Origin: Marinimicrobium sp050113635
Lineage (GTDB): Bacteria; Pseudomonadota; Gammaproteobacteria; Pseudomonadales; Cellvibrionaceae
Length of the DNA stretch: 64,000 nucleotides
Assembly: GCF_050113635.1 (NCBI RefSeq)
Contig: NZ_JBNJLT010000005.1
Span: forward strand, 248,001 to 312,000
Direction of reading: 5' to 3'
Below the pieces are notes generated by a model, which had not been told where the DNA came from, made no database searches, and saw nothing but the letters and a program-made list of their open reading frames with translations. Shown here in pieces: positions 8,112 to 16,504 of this stretch (its first letter is position 1; every line of letters starts with the position of its first letter). The position numbers and the translations under genes are program-made.

Positions 8112-10415
8112 TTACGGCATACCGTCCAGCGCCTCGCGCCTTTCTTCCGCTGTCGGTCGCAGCTGCGGCATGCCTTTTTTCAGGCGTCGTTGGCTCAACC
8201 AGTACAGCATAGGAGCAGCGATAAAAACGGAAGAGCTGGTGCCGACCACAATGCCAAAGAGCATCGGCAGTGCGAAACTGGCCACCGCGTCGCCTCCAGC
8301 GACGGCCATGGGAATAATCGCGATGAATGTGGTGACCGACGTCAGGACTGTGCGCGTTAACGTGGACGTGATGCTGTCGTTCATCAAGGGTATCAACGGG
8401 CGGTCGGGTGTTTCCCGCAAACGTTCGCGAATGCGGTCAAACACCACGACTTTGTCGTTTACCGAGTAACCGATTAGCGCCAGCAACGCCGCCACCGCCG
8501 TCAGGTTGAACTCGACGCCCGCGAGGACAAAAAAGCCAATGGTTTTGGCCAGATCCAGCGCCAGTGTCAGAGTGGCAGCCAGCGCAAAATGTGACTCAAA
8601 CCGTATCCAGAGATAGGCCAGCATGCCCGCGCCCGCCATCAGAATAGCCAGAATGGTGGCTTCGCTGAAATCGCCACTGACTTTAGGGCCGACCATTTCC
8701 ACGCGTGGGAAGGTCGCGTCTGGCGCCGTTTCCAGAACGTCGGATTTCAACAGGGACACCAGCTCGCCGGAAGCCACTTGGTCCGCGGTCTGGGCGGGCA
8801 GGCGAACCTGAAAATACCCCGGCTCACCAAACTCCTGAATGGCAAGGCCGGCCAGTGCCGGATCATCCAGGCTGAGTCTCAACGTCTCAACCGACAGATC
8901 ATCCGCCTTCACTTCCACGACGCTGCCGCCGGTAAAATCAATGCCGTAGGTCAGTCCCGGCTGGAAAAACAGGCCGATGGAGGCCAACGACAGAACGGCG
9001 GAAACGGCAATGCCCATAAAGCGGGCGCGCATGATATTCAGCGGTTTTTTGCCGAGCCGACTGAGAAATGCCGGACCGGGAATGCGCAGCGGCTGACGCC
9101 CCAGCTTTCGCACCCGCCATTCCATGAGCAATCGCGTTACACCAATCGCGGTGAACATCGAGGTGAGCAAACCAATGGCCATGGTGACCGCGAAACCTCG
9201 CACTGGTCCGCTTCCAAACAGGAACAGCAAGCTTATAGCGATCAAGGTGGTTACATTGGAGTCGAGAATGGTACTCCAGGCGCGATCAAACCCCGCACTC
9301 AACGATTTCAGCGCAGAACCGCCATTCCGGGCCTCTTCGCGGATGCGTTCGTTGATCAGGATATTCGCATCCACCGCCATGCCGATACTGAGAATAATAC
9401 CGGCGATGCCGGGCAACGTGAGCGTGGCGCGAAACAGGCTCAACGCGCCAAAAATCAGACCGATATTCAGCGCCAGGGCCGTGCACGCGATCAATCCCCA
9501 GCGACGATAAATCGTCAACATAAACCCGAAGACCAGCAGCGTACCAATCAGGCCCGTGCTTACGCCCATCGCAATGGAATCACTGCCCAGTTCCGGCCCC
9601 ACGGTGCGCTCTTCCACGACATCCAGTGGCGCGGGCAGGGCACCAGCGCGCAGCAACAACGCGAGGTCGCTGGCTTCGGTGGTAGTAAAACTACCGCTGA
9701 TTTCACCGCGGCCCCCAGCGATCACCGAGCGAATAACCGGCGCGGTCAGCACGTCGTCATCCAGCACGACCGCGAGCGCCCGCCCCACATTATGTCGTGT
9801 CATATCACCGAAGAGTCGGGCGCCCTCCTTGTCCAGCTCAAAGGTCACAATAGGCTCTCCCGTATCGGGGTGAAACGCCATTTGCGCGTCACGAATATGC
9901 TCGCCGGCCATCGCTACCCGTTTTTCCAGCCGGTATGTCTGTTCGGAGCCATTGCCTTTTAGCGTCATTACCGGCCCCAGCGAACGACCACTGGCAGCCC
10001 AGTGAAAGGTCATTTTGGCAGTGGTGCCGAGCAGCTCCCGAATACGGGCAGGATCGTCCACGCCGGGAAGCTGCACCAAAATGCCATCCTCTCCCTGGCG
10101 AGTGATCGTCGGGTCCACAAGGCCGGTTTCGTCCAGGCGGCGGCGCACCATTTCCAGGCTGCGCTCTACGACATCATCCAGCGCCGCCTGGCGTTGCCCC
10201 GGAGGAAGTTCATCGAGCGCCAGTTCACTGGTGTCAACATTCAATAACAGATGGGAGCCGCCGCGCAGGTCCAGGCCGAGTGCCAGTTGGTTCTGCGTAT
10301 ACCAGTCGGGCAGCTTGTCGGCGCTGGGGGCCGACAACAGGTTGGGCAGGGCGCTGAGCAGGCCCAATAAAACAACCAGGCCATAGACGATGGCCCGGGA
10401 TCTCAGGGATTTCAT
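8112..10415 (-). CDS. secDF: Fused SecD-SecF protein-export membrane protein
   Basis: RND-type Sec accessory that uses proton-motive force to help preprotein release on the periplasmic side. One 767-residue chain carries the SecD half (first TM, QLALGLDLRGGSHLLL, a shortened P1 domain, IRSVIAGGRGEISG, then five TMs with GMAVDANILINERIREE) followed by the SecF half from about residue 465 (TYGIDFTGGSVVEV, then TMs with IGYSVNDKVVVFDRIRE). Most gammaproteobacteria encode SecD and SecF separately with yajC; no such neighbours appear here, so this is probably a second, fused paralogue. ATG at 10415 with GAGGA upstream. Preceded by a small secreted-protein gene 47 nt upstream on the same strand. 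Confidence 0.93.
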   Translation of the reverse strand: MKSLRSRAIVYGLVVLLGLLSALPNLLSAPSADKLPDWYTQNQLALGLDLRGGSHLLLNVDTSELALDELPPGQRQAALDDVVERSLEMVRRRLDETGLVDPTITRQGEDGILVQLPGVDDPARIRELLGTTAKMTFHWAASGRSLGPVMTLKGNGSEQTYRLEKRVAMAGEHIRDAQMAFHPDTGEPIVTFELDKEGARLFGDMTRHNVGRALAVVLDDDVLTAPVIRSVIAGGRGEISGSFTTTEASDLALLLRAGALPAPLDVVEERTVGPELGSDSIAMGVSTGLIGTLLVFGFMLTIYRRWGLIACTALALNIGLIFGALSLFRATLTLPGIAGIILSIGMAVDANILINERIREEARNGGSALKSLSAGFDRAWSTILDSNVTTLIAISLLFLFGSGPVRGFAVTMAIGLLTSMFTAIGVTRLLMEWRVRKLGRQPLRIPGPAFLSRLGKKPLNIMRARFMGIAVSAVLSLASIGLFFQPGLTYGIDFTGGSVVEVKADDLSVETLRLSLDDPALAGLAIQEFGEPGYFQVRLPAQTADQVASGELVSLLKSDVLETAPDATFPRVEMVGPKVSGDFSEATILAILMAGAGMLAYLWIRFESHFALAATLTLALDLAKTIGFFVLAGVEFNLTAVAALLALIGYSVNDKVVVFDRIRERLRETPDRPLIPLMNDSITSTLTRTVLTSVTTFIAIIPMAVAGGDAVASFALPMLFGIVVGTSSSVFIAAPMLYWLSQRRLKKGMPQLRPTAEERREALDGMP

Positions 10416-10462
10416 GCAAAAGTCCTCGGAAAATGCGTGTTATGGAAAGTGGCTGTCAGGCA

Positions 10463-10858
10463 TTAACCGAGGGGTGGGGCGCGTGGCGGATGGACCTCCG
10501 CTGGTGCAAAACGGGGGAATGTATCTGCTGAATACGAAGGGCGTTGCCCTTGCGTGCCGGTCGGGTGAATGTTGAAAGGGGCGTGTCGAGTTACCACCAA
10601 ATAAGGCGGCTTCCAATCTGGCTCGCCGTCAGAACTGGACGAACGCAACCGTGGATTCCAGCCGGAAAGATCGCTGGGGGCACCCATTTCAATGGACTGG
10701 GCGCCACTGAGCAGGCCAGAGTCAGCGTCCGTGGCGACCGGCTGACTGGTCCCAACGCTGAAGACCAGGCCCGACAACAGCACCAGCGCCAGCCAGACGG
10801 CTCTGGCTGGCTGACGAGAAACGGCGATGTCGCGACAGGATGGCGCGGGCTGGCTCAT
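10463..10858 (-). CDS. Hypothetical secreted or membrane-anchored protein
   Basis: Function unknown. About 131 residues: an N-terminal cytoplasmic stretch, one hydrophobic segment AVWLALVLLSGLVFSVGTS (a signal peptide or anchor), then a polar proline-rich tail ending PPRAPPLG. No family is recognised. TTG at 10864 and ATG at 10858 are both in frame; I chose ATG. It shares strand with secDF 47 nt downstream and sits below a TTGACA box and a G/C palindrome (10893-10904), so the two genes may form one regulated unit. The low-complexity tail leaves some doubt that it is a gene. Confidence 0.5.
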   Translation of the reverse strand: MSQPAPSCRDIAVSRQPARAVWLALVLLSGLVFSVGTSQPVATDADSGLLSGAQSIEMGAPSDLSGWNPRLRSSSSDGEPDWKPPYLVVTRHAPFNIHPTGTQGQRPSYSADTFPRFAPAEVHPPRAPPLG

Positions 10859-10887
10859 GATCAATCCGAATAATGGCGTCAGCTAGC

Positions 10888-10921
10888 ACAATGGGGGTAC
10901 CCCCCTTGAATGTCAATATCC
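10888..10921 (-). promoter_or_regulatory. Putative operator: G/C palindrome with -35 box
   Basis: GGGGGTACCCCC at 10893-10904 is a perfect 12-bp palindrome, with CAA/TTG matching at the outer edges. On the minus strand it follows a TTGACA, and a TGCTAG lies about 22 nt after it. G-tract palindromes of this kind are typical operators for CsoR/RcnR/FrmR-like or MerR-like regulators; which one acts here is unknown. Confidence 0.4.
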
Positions 10922-11055
10922 CGCCCTAACACATTCTTCAGGGACGCCCGTTTATTGAAGGAATTTGGGGCCGGATGCAGGGTCCTAACCCATGCAGGAT
11001 CTGATTAGAACACAATCCACTATTTACTTTTACTCGATGGAAAAGGAGTCGAATC

Positions 11056-11487
11056 ATGCAAGTCAAATCCCTGATGAGCAGCAAACCGGAATATATCGAC
11101 GCCAATGCCACCATTCGCGAGGCCGCACAACGGCTGGCGGAAGATGATCGAGGGTTCACCCCCGTGGCCGAACGGGAAAGACTGGTCGGGGTGGTCACTG
11201 ACCGGGACATCGCCCTGCGGTCCCTGGCGAACGGTAAAACCGCAGATGACAAAGTCAGCAGTGTCATGAGTGGCAAAGTTCTGTACTGCTATGAAGATGA
11301 AGACGTGAAGGACGTCTTGCAGAATATGTTCCAAAATTCAGTACAACGCTTGATTGTATTAAACAACCGCACGAACAAGGATTTTGTTGGCGTGATTTCG
11401 CTCAGCGACATTGCCGAAAAATGTGAGAATCCGAGCGATCCGGAAATGATGCAGCGGGTGGTGCATTGTTGTCGGCAGTACCATTGA
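11056..11487 (+). CDS. Tandem CBS-domain protein
   Basis: A 143-residue stand-alone pair of CBS domains (Bateman module), which usually bind adenine nucleotides and act as energy sensors. First CBS: MQVKSLMSSKPEYIDAN through GVVTDRDIALRSLANGK; second: VSSVMSGKVLYCYEDEDVKDV through GVISLSDIAEKC. Start ATG has AAAAGGAGTC directly upstream. It stands alone, with about 150 nt of non-coding sequence on either side, so its partner cannot be inferred from context. Confidence 0.9.
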   Translation: MQVKSLMSSKPEYIDANATIREAAQRLAEDDRGFTPVAERERLVGVVTDRDIALRSLANGKTADDKVSSVMSGKVLYCYEDEDVKDVLQNMFQNSVQRLIVLNNRTNKDFVGVISLSDIAEKCENPSDPEMMQRVVHCCRQYH

Positions 11488-11652
11488 TTTCAAATTGGCG
11501 GAAGGGTGAAGCAGTACTAGTGCTGCCTCTTTCAGGTAAGTGTTAATAAATGTACATGAGGGGATGTTGAAGCAGACACTTTGATGGTGGTTTTTATCGA
11601 CGGCTGATACACTTTGGCGCTCTTAAAGTGTTCATCAGTTGGAAGTTGTATT

Positions 11653-12873
11653 ATGGTAAAAACACGCTTAAGCATAATGATGTTTCTCCAGTTTTTTATC
11701 TGGGGAGGCTGGTTCGTTACCCTGGGCACTTTCCTGGCCAATAACCTGGGTGCGACCGGTGGCCAAACGGCCATGGCCTTCGCCACTCAGTCCTGGGGCG
11801 CCATTGTTGCGCCGTTTATCATTGGTCTGATTGCGGATCGCTACTTCAATGCCGAACGGATTCTTGGACTGCTGCATCTGGTCGGCGCCGTCCTGATGTA
11901 CCAGCTCTATTCTGCACAGGACTTCTCCACCTTCTATCCCTTTGTGCTGGTCTACATGATTCTGTTCATGCCGACGCTGGCACTGGTTAACTCGGTATCG
12001 TTTCGCCAAATGGTCGATCCTTCGCGCGAGTTTGCCAGGATTCGTGTGTGGGGCACCATCGGGTGGGTCGTCGCCGGTTTGATGATCAGCTACGTGTTCT
12101 CCTGGGACTCACAGCTGGGCCTTTCCGAAGGCATGCTGCGCAACACCTTCCTGATGTGCTCTCTGGCGTCCGTCGCATTGGGCCTGTTCAGCTTTACTCT
12201 GCCCAAAACGCCACCGGCAGTGGCACGGGGCGAAAAACTGAAAATGCGCGAAGTGCTGGGGCTGGACGCCTTGGCTTTGCTGAAAGATCGCAATTTTGCC
12301 ATCTTCTTCGTGTCTTCCGTCCTGATCTGTATTCCATTGGCCTTCTACTACCAGAACGCCAACCCGTTTCTCACCGACATTAACGTAGAGAATGCTACCG
12401 CCAAAATGGCGCTTGGGCAGGTATCAGAAGTGCTGTTCATGCTTCTTCTGCCGGTGTTCCTGAAGCGGTTTGGCATTAAGCTGACCCTGTTAATCGGCAT
12501 GATGGCCTGGGTGGTACGCTACCTGCTGTTCGCTTATGGCGACGCTGACGGACTCGTCTTCATGCTGATCATCGGCATTGCGCTGCACGGTATTTGCTAC
12601 GACTTCTTCTTTGTTTCCGGGCAAATCTATACGGACTCCCGAGCCGGAGAGAGATTCAAAAGCTCGGCGCAAGGCATGATTACCTTAGCGACGTATGGGG
12701 TAGGGATGTTGATCGGCTTCTGGGCTGCCGGCGCCATTACCGACCACTTTGTGAACGCCGACGCCTCTCGTGACTGGACCAGCATCTGGCTTTTCCCATC
12801 CGCTTTCGCGCTGGTCGTTCTGGTGCTCTTCTCCGTGCTTTTCCGGAATGAAAAACTCAATGTGTCTGATTAA
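11653..12873 (+). CDS. Nucleoside permease NupG-like MFS transporter
   Basis: Inner-membrane proton symporter of the NHS/NupG branch of the major facilitator superfamily, about 406 residues with roughly 12 hydrophobic segments. N-terminal RLSIMMFLQFFIWGGWFVTLGTFL and the later GLIADRYF and RVWGTIGWVVAG blocks are typical of NupG/XapB-like permeases. I chose ATG at 11653, since the upstream 13 residues lack hydrophobic or conserved character. Substrate (nucleoside or another sugar-like compound) cannot be told from sequence. Confidence 0.82.
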   Translation: MVKTRLSIMMFLQFFIWGGWFVTLGTFLANNLGATGGQTAMAFATQSWGAIVAPFIIGLIADRYFNAERILGLLHLVGAVLMYQLYSAQDFSTFYPFVLVYMILFMPTLALVNSVSFRQMVDPSREFARIRVWGTIGWVVAGLMISYVFSWDSQLGLSEGMLRNTFLMCSLASVALGLFSFTLPKTPPAVARGEKLKMREVLGLDALALLKDRNFAIFFVSSVLICIPLAFYYQNANPFLTDINVENATAKMALGQVSEVLFMLLLPVFLKRFGIKLTLLIGMMAWVVRYLLFAYGDADGLVFMLIIGIALHGICYDFFFVSGQIYTDSRAGERFKSSAQGMITLATYGVGMLIGFWAAGAITDHFVNADASRDWTSIWLFPSAFALVVLVLFSVLFRNEKLNVSD

Positions 12874-12896
12874 TAGGTGACATGGAAAAGGTAGGA

Positions 12897-12920
12897 AGCC
12901 GGGGCAGGGGAGCCCCGGCT
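12897..12920. terminator. Bidirectional terminator hairpin
   Basis: AGCCGGGG at 12897-12904 pairs perfectly with CCCCGGCT at 12913-12920 around an 8-nt loop. It lies between convergent genes (permease ending 12873, sulfhydrylase ending 12941), where a shared terminator is expected. No long U tract follows on either strand. Confidence 0.6.
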
Positions 12921-12940
12921 GACTTAAAGGATTTAGAGAA

Positions 12941-14218
12941 TCAGGCGCTGACTTTATCCAGTGCCTGATCAATATCCGCGATAATATCATCGATATGTTC
13001 TATACCAATCGATAGACGAACCAGGTCTGACGACACACCGGCCGACTTAAGCTCTTCTTCATTCAACTGGCGGTGAGTGGTTGTCGCCGGGTGACAGGCC
13101 AACGATTTGGCATCACCAATATTGACCAGACGCAAAATCATTTGCAGTGCGTCGATGAACTGGGCACCGGACGCTTTCCCGCCTTTAATCCCGAAGCTCA
13201 AAATACCTGACGCCTGCCCGCCACTGATTTTCTGGCACAGGGCTTGATAGGGGCTGTCTGGCAACGCCGCGTAGTTAACCCAATTGATTTTCGGATGCTG
13301 TTTCAGGTGTTGAGCCACCTTCAGCGCATTCTCGCAATGACGCTCCATACGAAGCCCAAGCGTCTCAAGCCCTTGCATAATCAAAAATGCACTGTGGGGA
13401 GCCAACGCCGAGCCCGTGTTGCGCAGCGGAACGACCCGACAACGGCCAATATAAGCGGCTTCCCCGAGCGCTTCGGTATAAATCACGTTGTGGTAAGACG
13501 GATCAGGCTCATTCAGCATCGGATAGCGCTTCTTGTTGGCCACCCAGTCGAACTTTCCGGAGTCCACAATCACACCGCCCACGGTCGTGCCGTGACCACC
13601 AATGTATTTGGTGAGAGAGTGCACCACGATGTCCGCGCCAAACTCGAACGGCTTGCACAAAAATGGCGTGGCCACTGTGTTGTCTACAATTAACGGAATA
13701 CCGTGCCGGTGAGCGATGTCCGCCAACGCCTGAATATCCACAATATTACCGGCGGGATTCCCGATCGACTCACAAAAGAGCGCCTTGGTCTTATCATCGA
13801 TCAGGCTTTCCATTTTCTGCAAATCGTCAAAAGAGGCCATACGGACCTCAATACCCTGGCGGGGAAAGCTGTGGGCGAACAGGTTGTAGCTGCCGCCATA
13901 CAGCTGACTCGTGCTGACAATATTGTCGCCGGCGTCGGTGATGCACTGGATAGCATAAGTGATAGCGGCCATACCGGAAGCCAGCGCCAGGGCGCCAATA
14001 CCGCCTTCCATCGCCGCCATGCGAGCTTCCAGCACCGCATTGGTGGGATTCATGATGCGGGTATAGATATTACCCTGAACCTTCAAATCAAAGAGATCAG
14101 CGCCATGCTGAGTATCATCAAAGGTATAGGACGTCGTCTGATAGATCGGCGTGGTGGCCGCGTGAGTGGTGGGCTCAGGATCATAGCCACAATGCAACGC
14201 CAGTGATTCAAGCTTCAT
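12941..14218 (-). CDS. metY: O-acetylhomoserine sulfhydrylase (PLP)
   Basis: Cytoplasmic PLP enzyme making homocysteine (or methionine precursors) from O-acetyl-L-homoserine and sulfide or methanethiol. 425 residues, the length of MetY rather than the shorter MetB/MetZ. Visible: TTSYTFDDTQHGADLF near residue 30, SQLYGGSYNLF, and the PLP-lysine motif HSLTKYIGGHGTTVGG near residue 205. GGAGAA lies just upstream of the ATG. No SAM riboswitch can fit in the 45 nt between the gene and the AT-rich border. Sulfide assimilation links it loosely to the persulfide genes at 25-29 kb. Confidence 0.92.
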   Translation of the reverse strand: MKLESLALHCGYDPEPTTHAATTPIYQTTSYTFDDTQHGADLFDLKVQGNIYTRIMNPTNAVLEARMAAMEGGIGALALASGMAAITYAIQCITDAGDNIVSTSQLYGGSYNLFAHSFPRQGIEVRMASFDDLQKMESLIDDKTKALFCESIGNPAGNIVDIQALADIAHRHGIPLIVDNTVATPFLCKPFEFGADIVVHSLTKYIGGHGTTVGGVIVDSGKFDWVANKKRYPMLNEPDPSYHNVIYTEALGEAAYIGRCRVVPLRNTGSALAPHSAFLIMQGLETLGLRMERHCENALKVAQHLKQHPKINWVNYAALPDSPYQALCQKISGGQASGILSFGIKGGKASGAQFIDALQMILRLVNIGDAKSLACHPATTTHRQLNEEELKSAGVSSDLVRLSIGIEHIDDIIADIDQALDKVSA

Positions 14219-14401
14219 GATCGGTTCTCCGAACTGAGCGCCATACGGCGCGGAATAATCGTTATGGGAATAGGGGACTTTATCATTTATATAGAGAAGT
14301 TACTCCCACCTTTAACAAAACGTTCCGATAATGGGGAGCGAGGCTACACTACACGTCTCGCAGCGGTATATCCAAGGAATCTCAATACAGGTGGACTCAT
14401 T

Positions 14402-14566
14402 ATGGCGCTTAAATCATCTCGACCAGTTGTCACTTTTTCTATTCTTCTATCGACATTACCGGCCTTCGCTGAAAATGACTACCCCCCGATCAATCATCAG
14501 TACGATTACACCGAGAACGATGAGACGTTCATTGTAAAATATGAACGGAGCAAAGAGTCCGGATGA
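14402..14566 (+). CDS. Small secreted protein, unknown
   Basis: A 54-residue protein with a clear signal peptide (MALKSSRPVVTFSILLSTLPAFA, cut after AFA) and an acidic, tyrosine-rich mature peptide of about 31 residues. ATG at 14402 is preceded by AGGTGG. No homologue is recognised. Its 3' end overlaps the shifted frame of the gdhA relic, at the border where GC-rich core gives way to AT-rich accessory DNA. Confidence 0.5.
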   Translation: MALKSSRPVVTFSILLSTLPAFAENDYPPINHQYDYTENDETFIVKYERSKESG

Positions 14567-14585
14567 TTCGTTGCTCGGGTATTCG

Positions 14586-14756
14586 ATAGTGTCGGCAATA
14601 ACCGAAAATCGGTTACAGCAAATAATGGCCAACATACACCGTGACTGCTACGAAACAGCTCAAGAGTTTGACGCGGAAGGCAATTATGTCGTAGGAGCCA
14701 ATATTGCCAGTTTTCGCCACGTTGCTGATGCGATGCTTGCCTTTGGCGTAATTTGA
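14586..14756 (+). pseudogene. gdhA: Glutamate dehydrogenase C-terminal relic
   Basis: The last 57 codons match the C-terminal end of hexameric NADP glutamate dehydrogenase (GdhA): NRLQQIMANIHRDC corresponds to RLHHIMLDIHHAC of the E. coli enzyme, and NYVVGANIASFRHVADAML to NYVQGANIAGFVKVADAML, ending in GVI at the normal stop. The whole catalytic and Rossmann parts are missing and the fragment has no start of its own. It is a remnant left by recombination or deletion. Confidence 0.82.
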
Positions 14757-14784
14757 CACCGATTGAACGACGTGGCCCCTAAAA

Positions 14785-14821
14785 ACTCCAATGTCGCACA
14801 CACATGATCAGGCATTGGAGT
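14785..14821. repeat. Inverted repeat after gdhA relic
   Basis: ACTCCAATG (14785-14793) and CATTGGAGT (14813-14821) form a perfect 9-bp stem with a 19-nt loop, 28 nt after the gdhA stop. It may be the old gdhA terminator; there is no U tract. Confidence 0.4.
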
Positions 14822-14894
14822 AATTATCGGTTATGGCGCTTTGGAAGAGGGGACGACTGAAAGCCATCCTTGGCGAGTGAAGTCAGTTAAACTA

Positions 14895-14987
14895 CTAATC
14901 CTTTTTCATTGCTTCTTTGCGTTCGCGCTTTGCAGCTCTCTTCTCTTTCAAAGAGCGCTTTGCCGGTTTTTTTTCAGTTTTTGCCAT
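14895..14987 (-). CDS. 30-residue lysine/arginine-rich protein
   Basis: A very small reading frame coding MAKTEKKPAKRSLKEKRAAK and ten more residues (RERKEAMKKD). It is strongly basic and probably helical, with no cysteine. AGAGGA sits 8 nt before the ATG on the minus strand. Codon order and composition (18 charged residues of 30) are far from random for this AT-rich stretch, so I take it as a gene. Similar short basic proteins occur in other gammaproteobacteria; a nucleic-acid or ribosome-binding role is only a guess. Confidence 0.6.
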   Translation of the reverse strand: MAKTEKKPAKRSLKEKRAAKRERKEAMKKD

Positions 14988-15184
14988 GATGCAAGTCCTC
15001 TAATTAGAGATATTGAACATTTATGGAAAAACGTGGACTTACCATTCTCCAGCATGCAAGACAATCACCTCCTGATAGACTATCGTTAATTATGCACGTT
15101 CAGTAGCAAGTTACCGACCTACAGTGTCACTGGGTGAAACATCAAAGGATTAAAGGTGGCTTAAGCATCAGACACGCCGAAACC
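14988..15184. other. Non-coding AT-rich stretch
   Basis: Between the basic peptide gene and the first double-hairpin element. I see no gene here; it should hold the promoter of the minus-strand peptide gene. Confidence 0.4.
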
Positions 15185-15236
15185 CGAGTGCCAGGGAAGG
15201 CACTCGTTAAGAGGGGAAGATGGGGGCAAGCCTCCA
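15185..15236 (+). repeat. Double-hairpin element A
   Basis: First stem CGAGTGCC/GGCACTCG (15185-15192, 15199-15206), a 14-nt purine-rich linker, then a second stem TGGGG..CCTCCA (15221-15236). A related copy lies at 18017-18068 in the same orientation with compensating loop changes. A shared AATAAAGTCAA string follows each copy by about 95-100 nt. Role unknown; it may be a structured RNA or a recombination site. Confidence 0.45.
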
Positions 15237-15483
15237 CATCAAAAAACGTAAAACAATACTATTATGCATATTAAACGTTGACACCGTTTGCTTTTGGGCG
15301 AATATTAACGAGAGACTACCTGAACGGAGAATAAAGTCAACCATAAGAGCTAGCTTCGCTTTGAACTAGCTCATGGACCTCATCAAAGAAAACGATCAAA
15401 GGTGCCGCAATCACCTATGGAGTTGCCTTTCAGGATAAGCGTGTCTATGATTGCCGTTGATTTTAAAGAAGAGGTGTAGAAAA

Positions 15484-16398
15484 GTGTTTTCTAAAATTGT
15501 TGGAATTGAGCCCTTGAGTTTAATTTCATCAGCTGAGTTAAAATTGCATGATTACGCGAAGGAAGTAACGCTCTACCAAGACAAACCCAAAACACAAGAC
15601 GATATAGCAAAACGCATTGGGGAAGCGGATGCGGTACTGTTGAGCCATACGACTTATCTTGGAGAGGAGGCTTTGGCGCGCTGCCCGAATATTCGATACA
15701 TTGGAATGTGCTGCTCCCTTTATTCTCCCGAATCTGCAAACGTTGATATCCATTATGCGCAATCTCGAGGAATCACCGTCGTCGGCGTTCGAGATTATGG
15801 CGATGAAGGCGTCGTAGAATATGTAGTCAGCGAATTGGTTCGGTGCCTGCATGGGTTTGGGAGAACACAAAAGGGCGCTCTTCTCAAACCATGGACCGGT
15901 ACACCTCGTGAAATAACCGGTCTGAATGTCGGAATAGTTGGGTTAGGAACACTTGGAGGAATGATAGCAGATGCATTAAAGTTTTTTGGAGCAAATATTG
16001 CATATTACTCACGCTCTGAAAAACTAAAGGCTCGCAAGAAGGGTTATATGTTTCTTCCTCTCAAGGAGCTTCTTGTCAGTAGCGAAGTAGTCATTTGTTG
16101 CTTGAACAAAAACGTTATTTTATTAAGAGATGAGGAGTTCAGGTATTTAGGAAACCGAAAAATGCTGTTCAACGTCGGACTTTCTCCCGCCTGGGATGAA
16201 GCTCCTTTCGCCAAATGGTTAGAGAACGAAAACCTGTTTTTCTGTGACTCCTTAGGAGCTCTGGGAAACGAAAAGTATCTGTCTCATCGCAATGTGCAGT
16301 GTGTCGAAGCTTCAGCAGGACGAACGCGGCAAGCGTTTGTACGTTTAAGCGATAAGGTTATTGAAAATATTTCAAATTACTTTAGACCAAATCCGTAG
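15484..16398 (+). CDS. D-2-hydroxyacid dehydrogenase (NAD)
   Basis: Cytoplasmic oxidoreductase of the 2-hydroxyacid dehydrogenase family, distantly like phosphoglycerate dehydrogenase (about 304 residues). Visible: an N-terminal half with ADAVLLSHTTYLGEEALARCP, then the Rossmann core GLNVGIVGLGTLGGMIADALKFFG and SEVVICCLNKN. The usual Arg/Glu/His catalytic triad is hard to place: SAGRTRQAF occupies the region where TPHxAxxT is normal. GTG at 15484 has GAGGTG 7 nt upstream, better than TTG at 15451. Base composition is AT-rich, unlike flanking core genes, suggesting transfer. Its neighbour is another NAD(P) dehydrogenase. Confidence 0.7.
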   Translation: MFSKIVGIEPLSLISSAELKLHDYAKEVTLYQDKPKTQDDIAKRIGEADAVLLSHTTYLGEEALARCPNIRYIGMCCSLYSPESANVDIHYAQSRGITVVGVRDYGDEGVVEYVVSELVRCLHGFGRTQKGALLKPWTGTPREITGLNVGIVGLGTLGGMIADALKFFGANIAYYSRSEKLKARKKGYMFLPLKELLVSSEVVICCLNKNVILLRDEEFRYLGNRKMLFNVGLSPAWDEAPFAKWLENENLFFCDSLGALGNEKYLSHRNVQCVEASAGRTRQAFVRLSDKVIENISNYFRPNP

Positions 16399-16504
16399 TG
16401 GCAGTGATTTGGCTTTTATATATTACAGGTGGTCGTAGCTATCCATTAGAGGAATAGCTATATGAACCGATTACTTCAAATTGATATTATTTATAGGCGT
16501 AAAA

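Noticed and set aside
8778..9962. 394-codon frame on the + strand
   Set aside because: It lies wholly antisense to secDF, has no domain and mirrors its codon pattern.
12901..12910. GGGCAGGG as a KOPS (FtsK-orienting) octamer near dif
   Set aside because: It is the loop side of the terminator hairpin at 12897-12920, and one octamer is no evidence without skew counts.
14219..14263. SAM riboswitch before metY
   Set aside because: Only 45 nt of leader are available in core-type DNA and no matching fold was seen.
14841..15089. 82-codon frame on the + strand
   Set aside because: Covers the antisense of the 30-residue basic gene; Phe/Leu-rich because it reads Lys codons backward.
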